Positions 32,882 to 44,069 of a stretch of DNA of 64,000 bases are shown here, one piece after another. Numbering within the stretch: position 1 is the first letter of the stretch; each line of letters begins with the position of its first letter. The notes beneath the pieces are model-generated. The model was not told where the DNA came from and did not search any database. It worked only from the letters and a program-made list of their open reading frames with translations. The stretch lies in the NCBI GenBank assembly GCA_028826165.1, contig JAPDFW010000011.1, positions 685,001 to 749,000 of the forward strand, read 5' to 3'. The position numbers and the translations under genes were made by a program. The DNA is from Anaeramoeba ignava. Taxonomy: Eukaryota; Metamonada; Anaeramoebidae.

Positions 32882-34366
32882 TTATTGAAATAAAGAATTC
32901 AATAAATTTTTTGAAATTTCATTTTCTTGTGCATTTGTTGGCGTCATAAAATTAACTAATTTTTCATGAACAACATATCTAATTTGTCTTCCTTTACTTG
33001 ATTTTCGATCAACTGCTTTTTTCGGTTTATTTTTTCTTGATTGAATAACAGCATTTACAGAATCAAAACCTTCTTGATTTGAAGAATTTTGAATAAAATT
33101 TTTAAGAATTTTCTGATAAAAATCTAAATCATCAAAAATTTGTTCATTATATTGATCTTCATTTTGTTTTCTAAATGATTCTTTTGCATTTTTTTGTGTT
33201 TTCTTCTTTTTAATCATTTCTTCTCCAATTATTTCATAATTTGCTCTTTTCAATTGCGTTCTTTTAACAAGACGCTCTTTGTCTTTCAAAATATTATCAA
33301 TTTGAGTGAGAACACTTTGATTAAGTGATTTGAATTTTTTACTAAGCAAATGACCAGTTGCAATTTGTGTTTTTCTGTTCCATTTATCCAAAATCCCATT
33401 TTCAATTGGTTCCATTTTATTGAGAATTTGGGAAAATTTTCCCCATATTTTTTCTGAAGAGATTTCTTCTTCTTTTTTCTCAAATTTTCTACATAATTCA
33501 ATTAATTCTTCAAAATTCCCTTCAATTTCTTTTTGGAATTCTTGTTTTAAAATTGAATTGTTTTGTTTTGTCAAATTAAATTTAAATTGAATTAAATCAC
33601 TCAAAATTTTCAAAATGAATTTCTGTGAATTTTGCGCTTGGTTTTGAATTGCTTGATCATCAAGAATTATTGCAAGTAATTTTGGATCAGGAAATTCATT
33701 TGAAATTTTCAAAATTTTTTGCAATAAAATTCTGAGGTTTAAAGAATGATTCCATAATTTTCTTTGATTAAAAGCAGCATTTGCTTTTTCCATTTCTTTT
33801 TGATTATCAATTTTCATTTCTTCGAGTGTTTTCTGTTCTTGTTGTTGAATTTGCTTTAATTGTTGAGTGAAATTTTGATTAATTTTTTGATTTGAATTTT
33901 TTAATTGATTTTCATTTTGATTTTCATTTTGATTTTCATTTTGATTTTCGAATTCACTTGAATATTCAGAATCATCAATTGATTCAATTGAAGAATCGCT
34001 ATCAATATTATCAAGAATATTTTGTTCTTCAAATTCAAGCGAATCATCTGAATCTTCAAGTTCTTTTCTTGATATTTTTTTTCCTTCATAAATTCCACTT
34101 GATAATTCAATTCCTGAACTTAAGGTTTTGCCAGGAATTCTTGTGAGTGTGAAATCATCAGATATTTCATTATCAAATGTGTTTTGATTGTTTTGTAGAG
34201 ATTGTTTTTGTGCGTAATTTTCAAATCCATCAACATCATCAGGATTAAAATCTTTTTTTTTTTTTAATTTAATTTTTTTAATTTAAATTTTTTTTTAATT
34301 TTTTTTTCTTTTACCTTTTGGTTTTGGATTTAAAAGATTATTAAGTTCATCTTTTAAAGAACTCAT
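32882..34366 (-). CDS. AATF: AATF/BFR2-type ribosome biogenesis protein, two exons
   Basis: Exon 1 34366-34315 (MSSLKDELNNLLNPKPK), intron GTAAAAG...AAAAAAG, exon 2 34251-32882; 52+1370 nt = 473 residues plus stop, in phase (K|DFNPDDVDGFENYA). The N-terminal half is acidic and Ser/Asn-rich ([26 protein letters not shown]). The middle KANAAFNQRKLWNHSLNLRI begins the AATF helical domain, continuing to KTQIATGHLLSKKFKSLNQS. The C-terminal TRAUB domain is clear: IFDDLDFYQKILKNFI and DRKSSKGRQIRYVVHEKLVN with FMTP. AATF/Bfr2 works in the nucleolus in early 40S (SSU processome) maturation. It is the first protein gene beyond the MRP RNA, another rRNA-processing factor. Divergent from UNC50 with a 125-bp shared promoter. 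Confidence 0.9.
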
Positions 34367-34491
34367 TATAAATTTTTATCTATTTATTTATTTATTTATT
34401 TATTATTTAATTTGCAATAAAAGAAAAAAATGAAAAAAAAAAATGAAAAAAATTTTTTATCATTTTTTTCTTTTTCTTTTTTTTTAAATAA
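34367..34491. promoter_or_regulatory. divergent promoter region, AATF / UNC50
   Basis: 125 bp between two start codons. The UNC50 side has TTATCATTTTTTTCTTTTTC ending ~10 nt before ATG; the AATF side has TTTTTTTCATTTTTTTTTTT followed by a (TAAA)n-like run. These are forms of the element seen before most genes here. Confidence 0.5.
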
Positions 34492-36991
34492 ATGATTCCT
34501 TTAATTGAGAATAAAAATAAAGATGGAAAATCCAAAATGACACAATATTTTAGAAGAATAAGGCATATTGGTCATATGGATTTTGAACTTACATTTTGGC
34601 AAATGCTTCATTTATGTATTGATCCTCAAAAAGTGTAAATTTTAATAACAATTTTAAAAGAAAATTTATATTTATATTTATATTTATAATTATTATATTT
34701 ATAATTATATTTATATTTATATTTATATTTATATTTATATTTATATTTATATTTATATTTATATTTATATTTATATTTATATTTATATTTATATTTCTAA
34801 TTTATATTTCTAATTATATTTATATTTATTTTTATATTTATATTTATATTTATATTTATATTTATATTTATATTTATATTTATATTTATATTTATATTTA
34901 TATTATTTAATTTTAAAAAAAAAAGATATCAAGCAACAAAATTTCATCGACGTTCGTTTTTTCAATTTAAATTTATATAAAAAAAATTAAATTGAAATCA
35001 TTTACAAAATTAAAATAAATTCATTTAAAAATTCAGAAACTAAAAATCAATGGGCAAGAGATGATCCTGGATTTTTACTTGTTCAAATATTATTCATTTT
35101 AATTTCTTCAATTGGTTTTGGAATTTGTTTTAGAATTGATTCTTTTTTTGCTTTTCTGAAATTAATTTTTAAATCAATTTTTATATCTTTTTTATTACTT
35201 GGTCTTTCTGTTTCTTTAATTGGTTGGTAAATTATTTAGAAATTTTATTTAGAATTTATAATTAAATTTATAATTTTATTTATAATTTTATTTATAATTT
35301 TATTTATAATTTTATTTATAATTTAATTTATAATTTTATTTATAATTTTATTTATAATTTAATTTATAATTTAATTTATAATTTAATTTATAATTTAATT
35401 TATAATTTTATTTATAATTTAATTTATAATTTAATTTAATAATTTAATTTATAATTTTTATTTATAATTTTATTTATATTTTTAATTTATAATTTTATTT
35501 ATAATTTTATTTATAATTTTATTTATAATTTAATTTATTATTTAATTTATAATTTTAATTTATAATTTAATTTAATTTTATTTATTTTATTTTATTTTTA
35601 TTTATATTTTTTTATTTATAATTTTATTTTTATTTATAATTTTATTTATAATTTTATTTATAATTTAATTTATAATTTTATTTATAATTTAATTTATAAT
35701 TTAATTTATAATTTATAATTTTATTTATAATTTAATTTATAATTTTATTTTAATTTATATTTAATTTATAATTTAATTTATAATTTAATTTATAATTTTA
35801 ATTTATAATTTAATTTATAATTTAATTTATAATTTTATTTATAATTTAATTTATAATTTTTATTTATAATTTTATTTATAATTTATTTATAATTTTATTT
35901 ATAATTTTTATTTATAATTTTATTTATAATTTTATTTATAATTTTATTTATAATTTTTTTTTAATTTTATTTATAATTTTAATTTATAATTTAATTTATA
36001 ATTTTATTTATAATTTAATTTATAATTTTATTTATAATTTAATTTATAATTTTATTTATAATTTAATTTATAATTTTATTTATAATTTAATTTATAATTT
36101 TTATTTATAGTTTTATTTATTATTTTATTTATAATTTTATTTATAATTTTATTTATAGTTTAATTTTATTTATAATTTTAATTTACAATTTTTATTTTAT
36201 AATTTTTATTTATAAATTTACAATTTTTTATTTTTATAATTTTAATTTTATAATTTTTTATAATTTTATTTATAATTTTATTTACAATTTTATTTATAAT
36301 TTTATTTTATAATTTTATTTATAATTTTATTTTAATTTTTATTTATAATTTTATTTTATTTATAATTTAATTTACAATTTTATTTATAATTTTTATTTAT
36401 AATTTAATTTATAATTTTATTTATTATTTAATTTATAATTTAATTTATTATTTAATTTATAATTTAATTTATAATTTAATTTATATTTTTATTTATAATT
36501 TTATTTATAATTTAATTTATAATTTAATTTATAATTTTATTTATTATTTAATTTATAATTTTAATTATAATTTAATTTATATTTTTATTTATAAAATTAT
36601 TTCAAAAAAATAAAAAAGGATAATTTCTAATAAATATCTCAAGAAAACAGGATTACACATCGCAGAACAATTTGTTGAATTCCAATATTCATTTGATATT
36701 CATTGCAATTCATATTTTCCATTTTTCATAATAACAAACATTATAGTTTATTTGTTACTTCCAATAATATTATCAACAAGTCGAATTTCAATTATTTTTG
36801 GCAACTTTTTATATATATTTGCATACTCAGTTTATTTTTACATCACTTTTCTTGGTTACAAAGTACTTCCGTTTATTCAAAAGAGTTACGTTTTTTTATT
36901 CCCTTTAATTCCACTTTGGTTATTGTTTTTAATTTGTTCAATTTTCAAAATTTCTCTTTTGAATTTTTTCTTGTCATTTCATTTAAATTAG
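34492..36991 (+). CDS. UNC50: UNC50 family Golgi membrane protein, four exons
   Basis: Exons 34492-34634, 34926-34951, 35037-35226 and 36619-36991 (143+26+190+373 nt) give 243 residues. The spliced protein follows UNC50 throughout: HMDFELTFWQMLHLCIDPQK, then VYQATKFHRQTKNQWARDDP, WIISNKYLKK, FDIHCNS and VYFYITFLGYKVLPF. UNC50 is a conserved multi-pass Golgi protein (yeast Gmh1) linked to Arf-GEF recruitment and receptor traffic. Exon 2 is a 26-nt microexon; its donor site is the unusual GTTCGT. The third intron (1392 nt) is over half of the gene and is a repeat of TTTATAATTTTA-type units. Several hydrophobic segments are visible in exons 3 and 4. The gene appears intact. Confidence 0.92.
34640..34915. 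repeat. (ATTTAT)n hexamer in UNC50 intron 1
   Basis: Almost pure ATTTAT hexamers between the splice sites of UNC50 exons 1 and 2. Confidence 0.95.
35240..36600. repeat. TTTATAATTTTA minisatellite, UNC50 intron 3
   Basis: About 1.36 kb of 11-12-bp units TTTATAATTTA / TTTATAATTTTA. The unit is not found at other loci in the window in this form. No coding potential. Confidence 0.95.
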
Positions 36992-37369
36992 AAATGATTC
37001 TTTTTTTTTTTTGAAACAAAAGATTTCTTTTTAATCAAAAGTAATTAATTAAACAAAAAATACATTTTTCTTTTTCAAATCTTTTAAATTTTTATTTTTA
37101 AATCGAAATTTTTTTGTTTTTCCACATTTTTTTTCCTTTTTTAAAAAATTTAAAATAATAATAATAAAATTAAGTTAAAATTGATCAAAATAAAAGAAGA
37201 AAGATCAATTTAAAAAAAAAATAAGAAAAAAAAATTATTTTATTCACTTTTTAATTTTTCATTTTTCTTTTTTAATTTTTAATTTTTTTCATTTTTTTTA
37301 TTTTATTTTATTAAATAAAAATTAAAAAATTAAATTAATAAATTATAATAAAAAATAATAAAACGTAAA
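36992..37369. other. UNC50-to-G-alpha intergenic spacer
   Basis: AT-rich, no gene seen. Around 37256-37300 it contains TTTTTCATTTTTCTTTTTT and TTTTTTTCATTTTTTTTATT, forms of the T-rich element found upstream of other genes, ~70-110 nt before the G-alpha ATG. Confidence 0.6.
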
Positions 37370-40324
37370 ATGGGTTTAAAATTATCATCAAAAAAACGAG
37401 CAAAACGTTCAGATTTAGTTGACCAACAATTACAAAAAGATTTAATACAAGAAAACCAAACAATTAAAATTATTGTTTTAGGTAAACAAAAAGAAAAAAA
37501 AAAAGCAAATTAAACCAAAAAAATTATAAAGAAATTTTGACAAATAAAAATAAAAACAAAAAAAAAAAAGCAAATAAAAACATAAAACATAATGAAATTT
37601 TGACATTTAATTTTAAAACAAATGAAATTATAATTAAAATTTTGTTATTAATTTAAAAGGAACTGGAGATTCAGGAAAATCAACATTATTAAAACAAATG
37701 AGAATTGTTTTTCAAGGAGGATTACCAGAAAATGATAAAAAACTTTACAAAGATACAATTAGAGCAAATATTATTAGAGATATGGTTTCTCTTTTAAAAG
37801 CAGCTGAAGATTTAGAAATATCTTTAAATGAATCAAATAAAGTTCGTTTATTTTATTTTTTTTTAAGAAAAATGACAAGATTCTTCGTCATTTCTTTTGT
37901 TTCAAAATTATTTATAAAATTCATTTATAAAATTAAAATTCATTTATAAAATTAAAATTCATTTATAAAATTAAAATTAAAATTAAAATTAAAATTAAAA
38001 TTAAAATTAAAATTAAAATTAAAATTAAAATTAAAATTAAAATTAAAATTAAAATTAAAATTAAAATTAAAATTAAAATTAAAATTAAAATTAAAATTAA
38101 ATTAAAATTAAAATTAAAATTAAATTAAAATTAAAATTAAAATTAAAATTAAAAATAGTCACTTGCAAAATATTTTTATAGTTCAGTAACGCCAGATTCT
38201 GAAAGTTTAAATCAAGAGCCAAAAATATAATAATAAAATTATGGGATGATATCAATTTAAAAGTTGCATTTCAAAATCGATCTAAATTCCAAATTCCAGA
38301 TCAAGCTGGATAGTAAAATTTAATTTTGATTTAATTTTGATTTAAATTTGATTTAAATTTGATTTAAGTTAATTGATTTAATTTTGATTTAAATTTGATT
38401 TAATTTTGATTTAATATTGATTTAATATTGATTTAAATTTGATTTAAATTTGATTTAAATTTGATTTAAATTTGATTTAATTTTAATTTAATTTTGATTT
38501 AATATTGATTTAATATTGATTTAAATTTGATTTAAATTTGATTTAATTTTAATTTAAATTTGATTTAATATTGATTTAAATTTGATTTAATTTTGATTTA
38601 ATTTTGATTTAATTTGATTTAATTTTGATTTAAATTTGATTTAATATTGATTTAATTTTGATTTAAATTTGATTTAATTTTGATTTAATTTTGATTTAAT
38701 TTTGATTTAATTTTGATTTAAATTTGATTTAATTTTGATTTAAATTTGATTTAAATTTGATTTTGATTTAATTTGATTTAATTTTGATTTAAATTTGATT
38801 TAATTTTGATTTAAATTTGATTTAATTTTGATTTAAATTTGATTTAAATTTGATTTAATTTTGATTTAATTTTGATTTAATTTTGATTTAAATTTGATTC
38901 AATTTTGATTTAATTTTGATTTAATTTGATTTAATTTTGATTTGATTTTTGATTTTTTGATTTAAAATTTTCATTTTTTGATTTAATGCAGATTTTGATT
39001 TTGATTTTTATTGATTTTCAAACCAAGATATTTTAAAAATTGATAGAATTTCCCAAATTTTGATTTGTTTTTAATTTGATTTTTATCAATAATTTTAACA
39101 TTGATTTAAATTAAAATTTAATTTTGAAATTTGAATTTTTGATTTAATTTTGATTTAAATTGATTTAATTTTGATTTAAATTGAAATAATATTTAAATTT
39201 GATTTGTTTTTGAGTTTAATTTTTGATTTAATTTTGAAAGAAGAAAATTATTGATTTAATTTTGATTTGATTTTTGATTTAATTTTGATTTAATTTTGCA
39301 TTTAATTTTTGAATTTGATTTGATTTAATTTTTTGAAGATTTTTCAGCAATGTTTCGAATGCATGAATCAGCTTTTTCTCCTTCAAACCAAGATATTTTA
39401 AATTGTAGAATTTCAAAGAAAAACTGCATTCTTTTTAACAAAGTTGATTTTTATCAATAATTATACATGGAGGTAAATTAAAATTAAAATATATTTGAAA
39501 TTGAAATTGATTTTGAAATTGAATTTGAAATTGATTTTGATTTTGAAATTGAAATTGAAATTGATTTTGAAATTGAAATAATAAATAAATAGAGTTGTTG
39601 ATGTTGGAGGACAAAGATCAGAAAGAAGAAAATGGATTCATCATTTTGATGACGTTGATGTTTTTATATATATAGTAGCAATAAGTGAATATGATCAGCA
39701 ATTATTTGAAGATTCAGCAATAAATCGAATGCATGAATCAATGTCACTTTTCAATAAAACTGCAAATTCGGAAAATTTCAAAGAAAAAAACTGCATTCTT
39801 TTTTTTAACAAAACAGATTTATTTCAAAAAAAGTTAAAAACTTCACCTTTATCCAAATTTTTTCCTGATTTTAATTTTGAGAATGATCCACAATCAGGTC
39901 ATGAATTTTTTAAACAGAAATTTCTTTCAATTGGAAGAAATCATAACCGACATATTTTTACTCATTTTACTTGTGCTATTGACACTGACAGCATGAAACT
40001 TGTTTTGGTATTTTAACTTTAATTTAAATTCTATTTTTAACTTCAATTTAACTTAAATTTTTATCCGATTTTTAAATTCAATTTAAATTAAATTTTTAAC
40101 TTCAATTCAAATTAAATTTAACTTAAATTTTTATCCGATTTTTAACTTCAATTTAAATTCAATTTAAATTAAATTTTTAAATTAAATTTTTAACTTAAAT
40201 TTTTATCCGATTTTTAACTTCAATTTAAATTAAATTCAAATTAAATTTTTAACTTTAATTTTTTTAGGAAGCTGTAAATGTTACAATCATTGAAAATCAT
40301 TTAAAAAAAGATGGATTCATTTAG
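37370..40324 (+). CDS. heterotrimeric G-protein alpha subunit, six exons, damaged
   Basis: Proposed exons: 37370-37481, 37660-37841, 38159-38312, an unclear exon 4 near 39340-39475, 39593-40007 and 40268-40324. N-terminus MGLKLSSKKRAKRS (MGxxxS, myristoylation-like, basic). P-loop GTGDSGKSTLLKQMRI spans the exon 1/2 join. Switch II DVGGQRSERRKWIHHF; base-binding FFNKTDLF (NKxD) and CAIDTD; C-terminus EAVNVTIIENHLKKDGFI. Two problems: exon 3 lacks one A near 38221-38225 (PKNIIIKLWDD is only read if restored), and exon 4, which should carry switch I, holds SPSNQDILNCRI between pieces copied from exon 5, with no clear RxxT. Either a decaying gene or a region with assembly errors. The exon 2 donor is GTTCGT. 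Confidence 0.82.
37900..38155. repeat. (AAAATT)n in G-alpha intron 2
   Basis: Starts with three copies of TTCATTTATAAAATTAAAA, then a pure AAAATT array up to the acceptor AAAAATAG. The same TTCATTTATAAAATTAAAA unit recurs in the phosphatase intron at 47.3-47.7 kb. Confidence 0.9.
38313..38945. repeat. TTTGATTTAATT minisatellite in G-alpha intron 3
   Basis: Units of 11-12 bp (AATTTGATTTA, AATTTTGATTTA, AATATTGATTTA) after the exon 3 donor. They continue more loosely to about 39330 around a degenerate copy of exon 4 sequence. Confidence 0.9.
38999..39110 (+). pseudogene. degenerate copy of G-alpha exon 4 inside the intron
   Basis: TTCAAACCAAGATATTTTAA (39017-39036) and TTTGATTTTTATCAATAATT (39080-39099) repeat sequence of the exon 4 region at 39390-39409 and 39446-39465. 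This copy lacks the exon 5-derived pieces present in the downstream one. Its frame is broken. Confidence 0.6.
40008..40267. repeat. G-alpha last intron with ~70-bp repeat
   Basis: Three copies of AAATTTTTATCCGATTTTTA, near 40056, 40126 and 40197, embedded in TTAACTTCAATTTAAATT units, between donor GTATTTTAAC and acceptor TTTTTTTAG. Confidence 0.8.
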
Positions 40325-40481
40325 GAATTTTTTTTTGAAAAAAGAAATGTTTTTTTTTCTTGCAACTTCAATTAAAAAGAAATGAAAAGAATTTTAATTT
40401 CAATTTGGATTTTAATTTTGAATTCAAAACAAAACACATTTTTACAAATTCAAAAAGAAAAAAACGAAAAAAAACTTTTTT

Positions 40482-43475
40482 TCAATCATTTTTTGAATTT
40501 CGAAACAAATCATCAAAATCCTTTTTTAAACGATTTTCATTTGGAAGAAAATTAATAATTTCTTTTAAAATTTGAGAAAGTTGATAATTTTCTAAAACCA
40601 ATTGTTTTTTTTTAAATGAAATTAAATTTGTTTCTTTTGAAATTTGAGAAATACTTGAATAAAGTTGAGAAAATTCTTGATTATCTTCATTTTGTTCAAG
40701 TTCATTTAAAAGTTGTGTTGTTTGTTTTTTATAATGAGAATAAATTTTTTCTTTGAGTGATTCAAGATTCTGGATATTTTGTAAAAGTTCTTGTTTTAAA
40801 TTCGAATCTTTACAATCATGTTTTTCAATCGAAGTTTTCAGTTCTGCAAATTTTGAATCAAGTGAATTTTGAGTTTGAGATTCTTGAAGAAAAAGTGAAT
40901 GAAGATGTTGAATATTATTTTGATTATTATTTTGATTATTTTGATTATTTTGATTATTATTTTGATTATTATTTTGATTATCGTTTTGATTATCTTTTGA
41001 ATATTATTTTGATTATTATTTTGAATATTTGAATTGTCAGAAATAATTGAAAATTGTGAATTATTTGGACTAATTAAATTTTCTGGAATAATTGAACTCA
41101 AAGAAGTATTTGAACTAATTGAAGATTTAAAACTTGAAAAACTTTTTAGGATTGAATTTGAGTTTGAATTTGAATTTGAATTTTGAATTGAATTTGAATT
41201 TTGGATTGAATTTGAATTTTGAATTGAATTTGAATTTTGATTTGAATTTGAATTTTGATTTGAATTTGAGTTTTGGATTGAATTTGAATTTTGAATTGAA
41301 TTTGAATTTTGATTTGAATTTGAATTTAAATTTTGATTTGAATTTGAATTTTGATTTAAATTTGAATTTTGAATTGAATTTGAATTTTGAATTGAATTTG
41401 AATTTTGAATTGAATTAGAATTTTGAATTGAATTTGAATTTTGATTTGAATTTGAGTTTTGGATTGAATTTGAATTTTGAATTGAATTTGAATTTTGATT
41501 TGAATTTTGATTTAAATTTTGATTTTGATTTGAATTTTGATTTAAATTTGGATTTGGATTTGGATTTTGAAATAAAATTGGATTTTCTAAATTAAATTGT
41601 TCATGTAAAATTTCAATTTCTGATTGATCATTATCCATAAGAGAAAAAGTACTTAAATCATCGAAATCATTAGTTTGAGTATAATCTTCAATAATTGATC
41701 TTGAAACTGAACAAACTAAACTACCTGTTGGTGTTGTTTGTTTTGGAAGCTTTTCAAATTTCATTTGAATAACAAGTTTTTTTTGATATTCATAACAAGT
41801 TAACTAAAAAAAAGTGATTAAAATTTAATAAATTAAAAAACACAAAAAAATAATTTATAAAACTTTTGAATTTAATTTTTTTCTTTACCCAAATATGAAC
41901 CCAACAACCTTCTCCATTAAATTTTTTCAATTTAAAATCAAAATCAACGAAAATTGCATTATTAGTTCTCTCAAGTTGCCTAAATTAATTAATATTTAAT
42001 TAATATTTAATTAATATTTAATTAATATTTAATCAATATTTAATCAATATTTAATCAATATTTAATCAATATTTAATCAATATTTAATTAATATTTAATC
42101 AATATTTAATCAATATTTAATCAATATTTAATTAATATTTAATATTTAATCAATATTTAATTAATATTTAATATTTAATCAATATTTTCAATATTTAATT
42201 AATATTTAATCAATATTTAATCAATATTTAATTAATATTTATCAATATTTAATAATTTTAATCAATATTTAATCAATATTTAATCAATATTTAATTAATA
42301 TTTAATCAATATTTAATCAATATTTAATCAATATTTAATCAATATTTAATTAATATTTAATCAATATTTAATCAATATTTAATTAATATTTAATTAATAT
42401 TTTTAATCAATATTTAATTAATATTTAATCAATTAATATTTAATCAATATTTAATTAATATTTTTTAAATTAATTAATATTTAATTAATATTTAATTAAT
42501 ATTTAATTAATCAATATTTAATCAATTTTAATATTTAATTAATATTTAATTAATATTTAATTAATATTTTTAATATTTTATTTAATTTAATCAAAAAAAT
42601 AATATCAAATTTAATTTTTCAATATTTAATCAAATATTTAATCAATATTTAATCAATATTTTCAATATTTAATCAATATTTTAATTCAATATTTTAATTA
42701 ATATTTTCAAATTTAATCAATATTTAATTAATATTTAATTAATAATTAATATTTAATTAATATTTAATCAATATTTAACCAATATTTAAATATTTAATCA
42801 ATATTTAATATATTTAATTTAATATTTTATTTAATCAATATTTAATTAATATTTAATTAATATTTAATCAATATTTAATCAATATTTAATTAATATTTAA
42901 TTAATATTTAATTAATATTTAATCAATATTTAATTAATATTTAATTAATATTTAATCAATATTTAATTAATATTTAATCAATATTTAATCAATATTTAAT
43001 TAATATTTAATCAATATTTAATTAATATTTAATCAATATTTAATTAATATTTAATTAATATTTAATCAATATTTAATCAATATTTAATTAATATTTAATC
43101 AATATTTAATCAATATTTAATTAATATTTAATCAATATTTAATCAATATTTAATTAATATTTAATCAATTTTGAATGAAAAATAAATTGAAAAGAAACAA
43201 TACTCTTGCAAGGAAGAAGTAATAAGAACAAGAGATTTTTCAGAAAGCATATCTAAATGTGGTTGAAAATCAGGTAAAAAATCAGAAAAAGGATGCATCA
43301 ATAAATCATTAAGATGGTTAACAGCAAAAAAATCAATGCAAGTTTGATTGGCATGAACTATTTGCATTTCTGTATTACAAAGAACAATCGCATTGTTTGT
43401 TTCGTTGATTTTTTGTTTTAATTGTTGAATTTTTGAACGGGAAAGTTTCTTTTGTGATGATTCAATGTTTCCCAT
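40482..43475 (-). CDS. PAS-domain protein with Asn/Ser tract and coiled coil, three exons
   Basis: Exons 43475-43204, 41979-41889 and 41803-40482; joins SSLQE|QLERTNNAIF and VHIW|LTCYEYQKK are in phase. N-terminus MGNIESSQKK (MGxxxS, myristoylation-like). Residues ~25-180 form a PAS domain: NAIVLCNTEMQIVHANQTCI, HPFSDFLPDF, then GEGCWVHIW and the final strand KKLVIQM. After SLVCSVSRSIIEDYTQ come ~130 residues of NSNQNSNSIQ repeats, an NNQNNNQ run, and a charged helical, coiled-coil-like C-terminus (LKTSIEKHDCKDSNLKQELL...). One base is missing near 40999 in the NNQ run, shifting the frame; restoring one nt gives exactly 561 codons plus stop. The ligand or partner is unknown. Convergent with the G-alpha gene (157 bp between stops). 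Confidence 0.78.
41985..43175. repeat. 12-bp AATATTTAATYA minisatellite in PAS-gene intron 1
   Basis: About 1.2 kb of AATATTTAATCA / AATATTTAATTA units filling the first intron of the PAS gene. Units are AATATT-centred and so partly self-complementary. No coding potential. Confidence 0.95.
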
Positions 43476-44060
43476 AAAAGAAATTAAAATAATATAAAAA
43501 ATATAGAAAGAAAAAAGGAAAAGAAAAAGGAAAAAAAAATTTTGGAAAATTAAATTTAATTAAAAAAATTTTTTTTATTCTTTTTTAATTTAATTTTCAA
43601 ATACTTAATTTTTATCCTTTTTTTCTATTATAATTTATCAATCTTGCCTTTTAAATTGTTTTTCTCAAATTATTGAATTGCTTTCCCTTTTATTTTTTAT
43701 TGATCAATTCCATTTTTGCTTTTTTTATTTTTTCTTAAAAGTGAATTTTGCTTTTTAAAAAAATTATTGTTTTATTAAATTCGAGTTTAATTTAAATTTA
43801 AATTAGAATTAAATTCAAAATTAAATTTTAAGAAAAAAAGCAAAAAATTATTTTTTAATTGGAAATTTCAAATAAAAATCTTTATTAATTTTTAAATAAA
43901 ATTTTAAGAAAATTTGAATTGAAATTGATTTATTATTAAATTTTAATTTGTTATAATTCATTTTATTTAGAATTGTTTTATTAAATAAAAAGGGAATAAA
44001 AAGTTTTATTTTACTTTTTTTTAATTTGATCAAATTTTTTCTCCTTTTTTTCTCCTTTTT
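43476..44060. other. AT-rich spacer upstream of the PAS gene
   Basis: No gene seen. The first 70 bases carry AAAAAGGAAAAGAAAAAGGA, the complement of a T/C-rich pre-start stretch of the PAS gene. The rest is irregular A/T sequence up to the satellite. Confidence 0.6.
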
Positions 44061-44069
44061 AAAATTAAA

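Noticed and set aside
41990-43170. CRISPR-like array of short regular repeats
   Set aside because: Contiguous tandem units without unique spacers, inside an intron of a eukaryotic PAS gene, and no cas genes.
43848-44033. 61-residue Lys/Asn/Phe-rich frame upstream of the satellite
   Set aside because: No splice partner, no family resemblance and no pre-start element; typical chance frame in AT-rich DNA.
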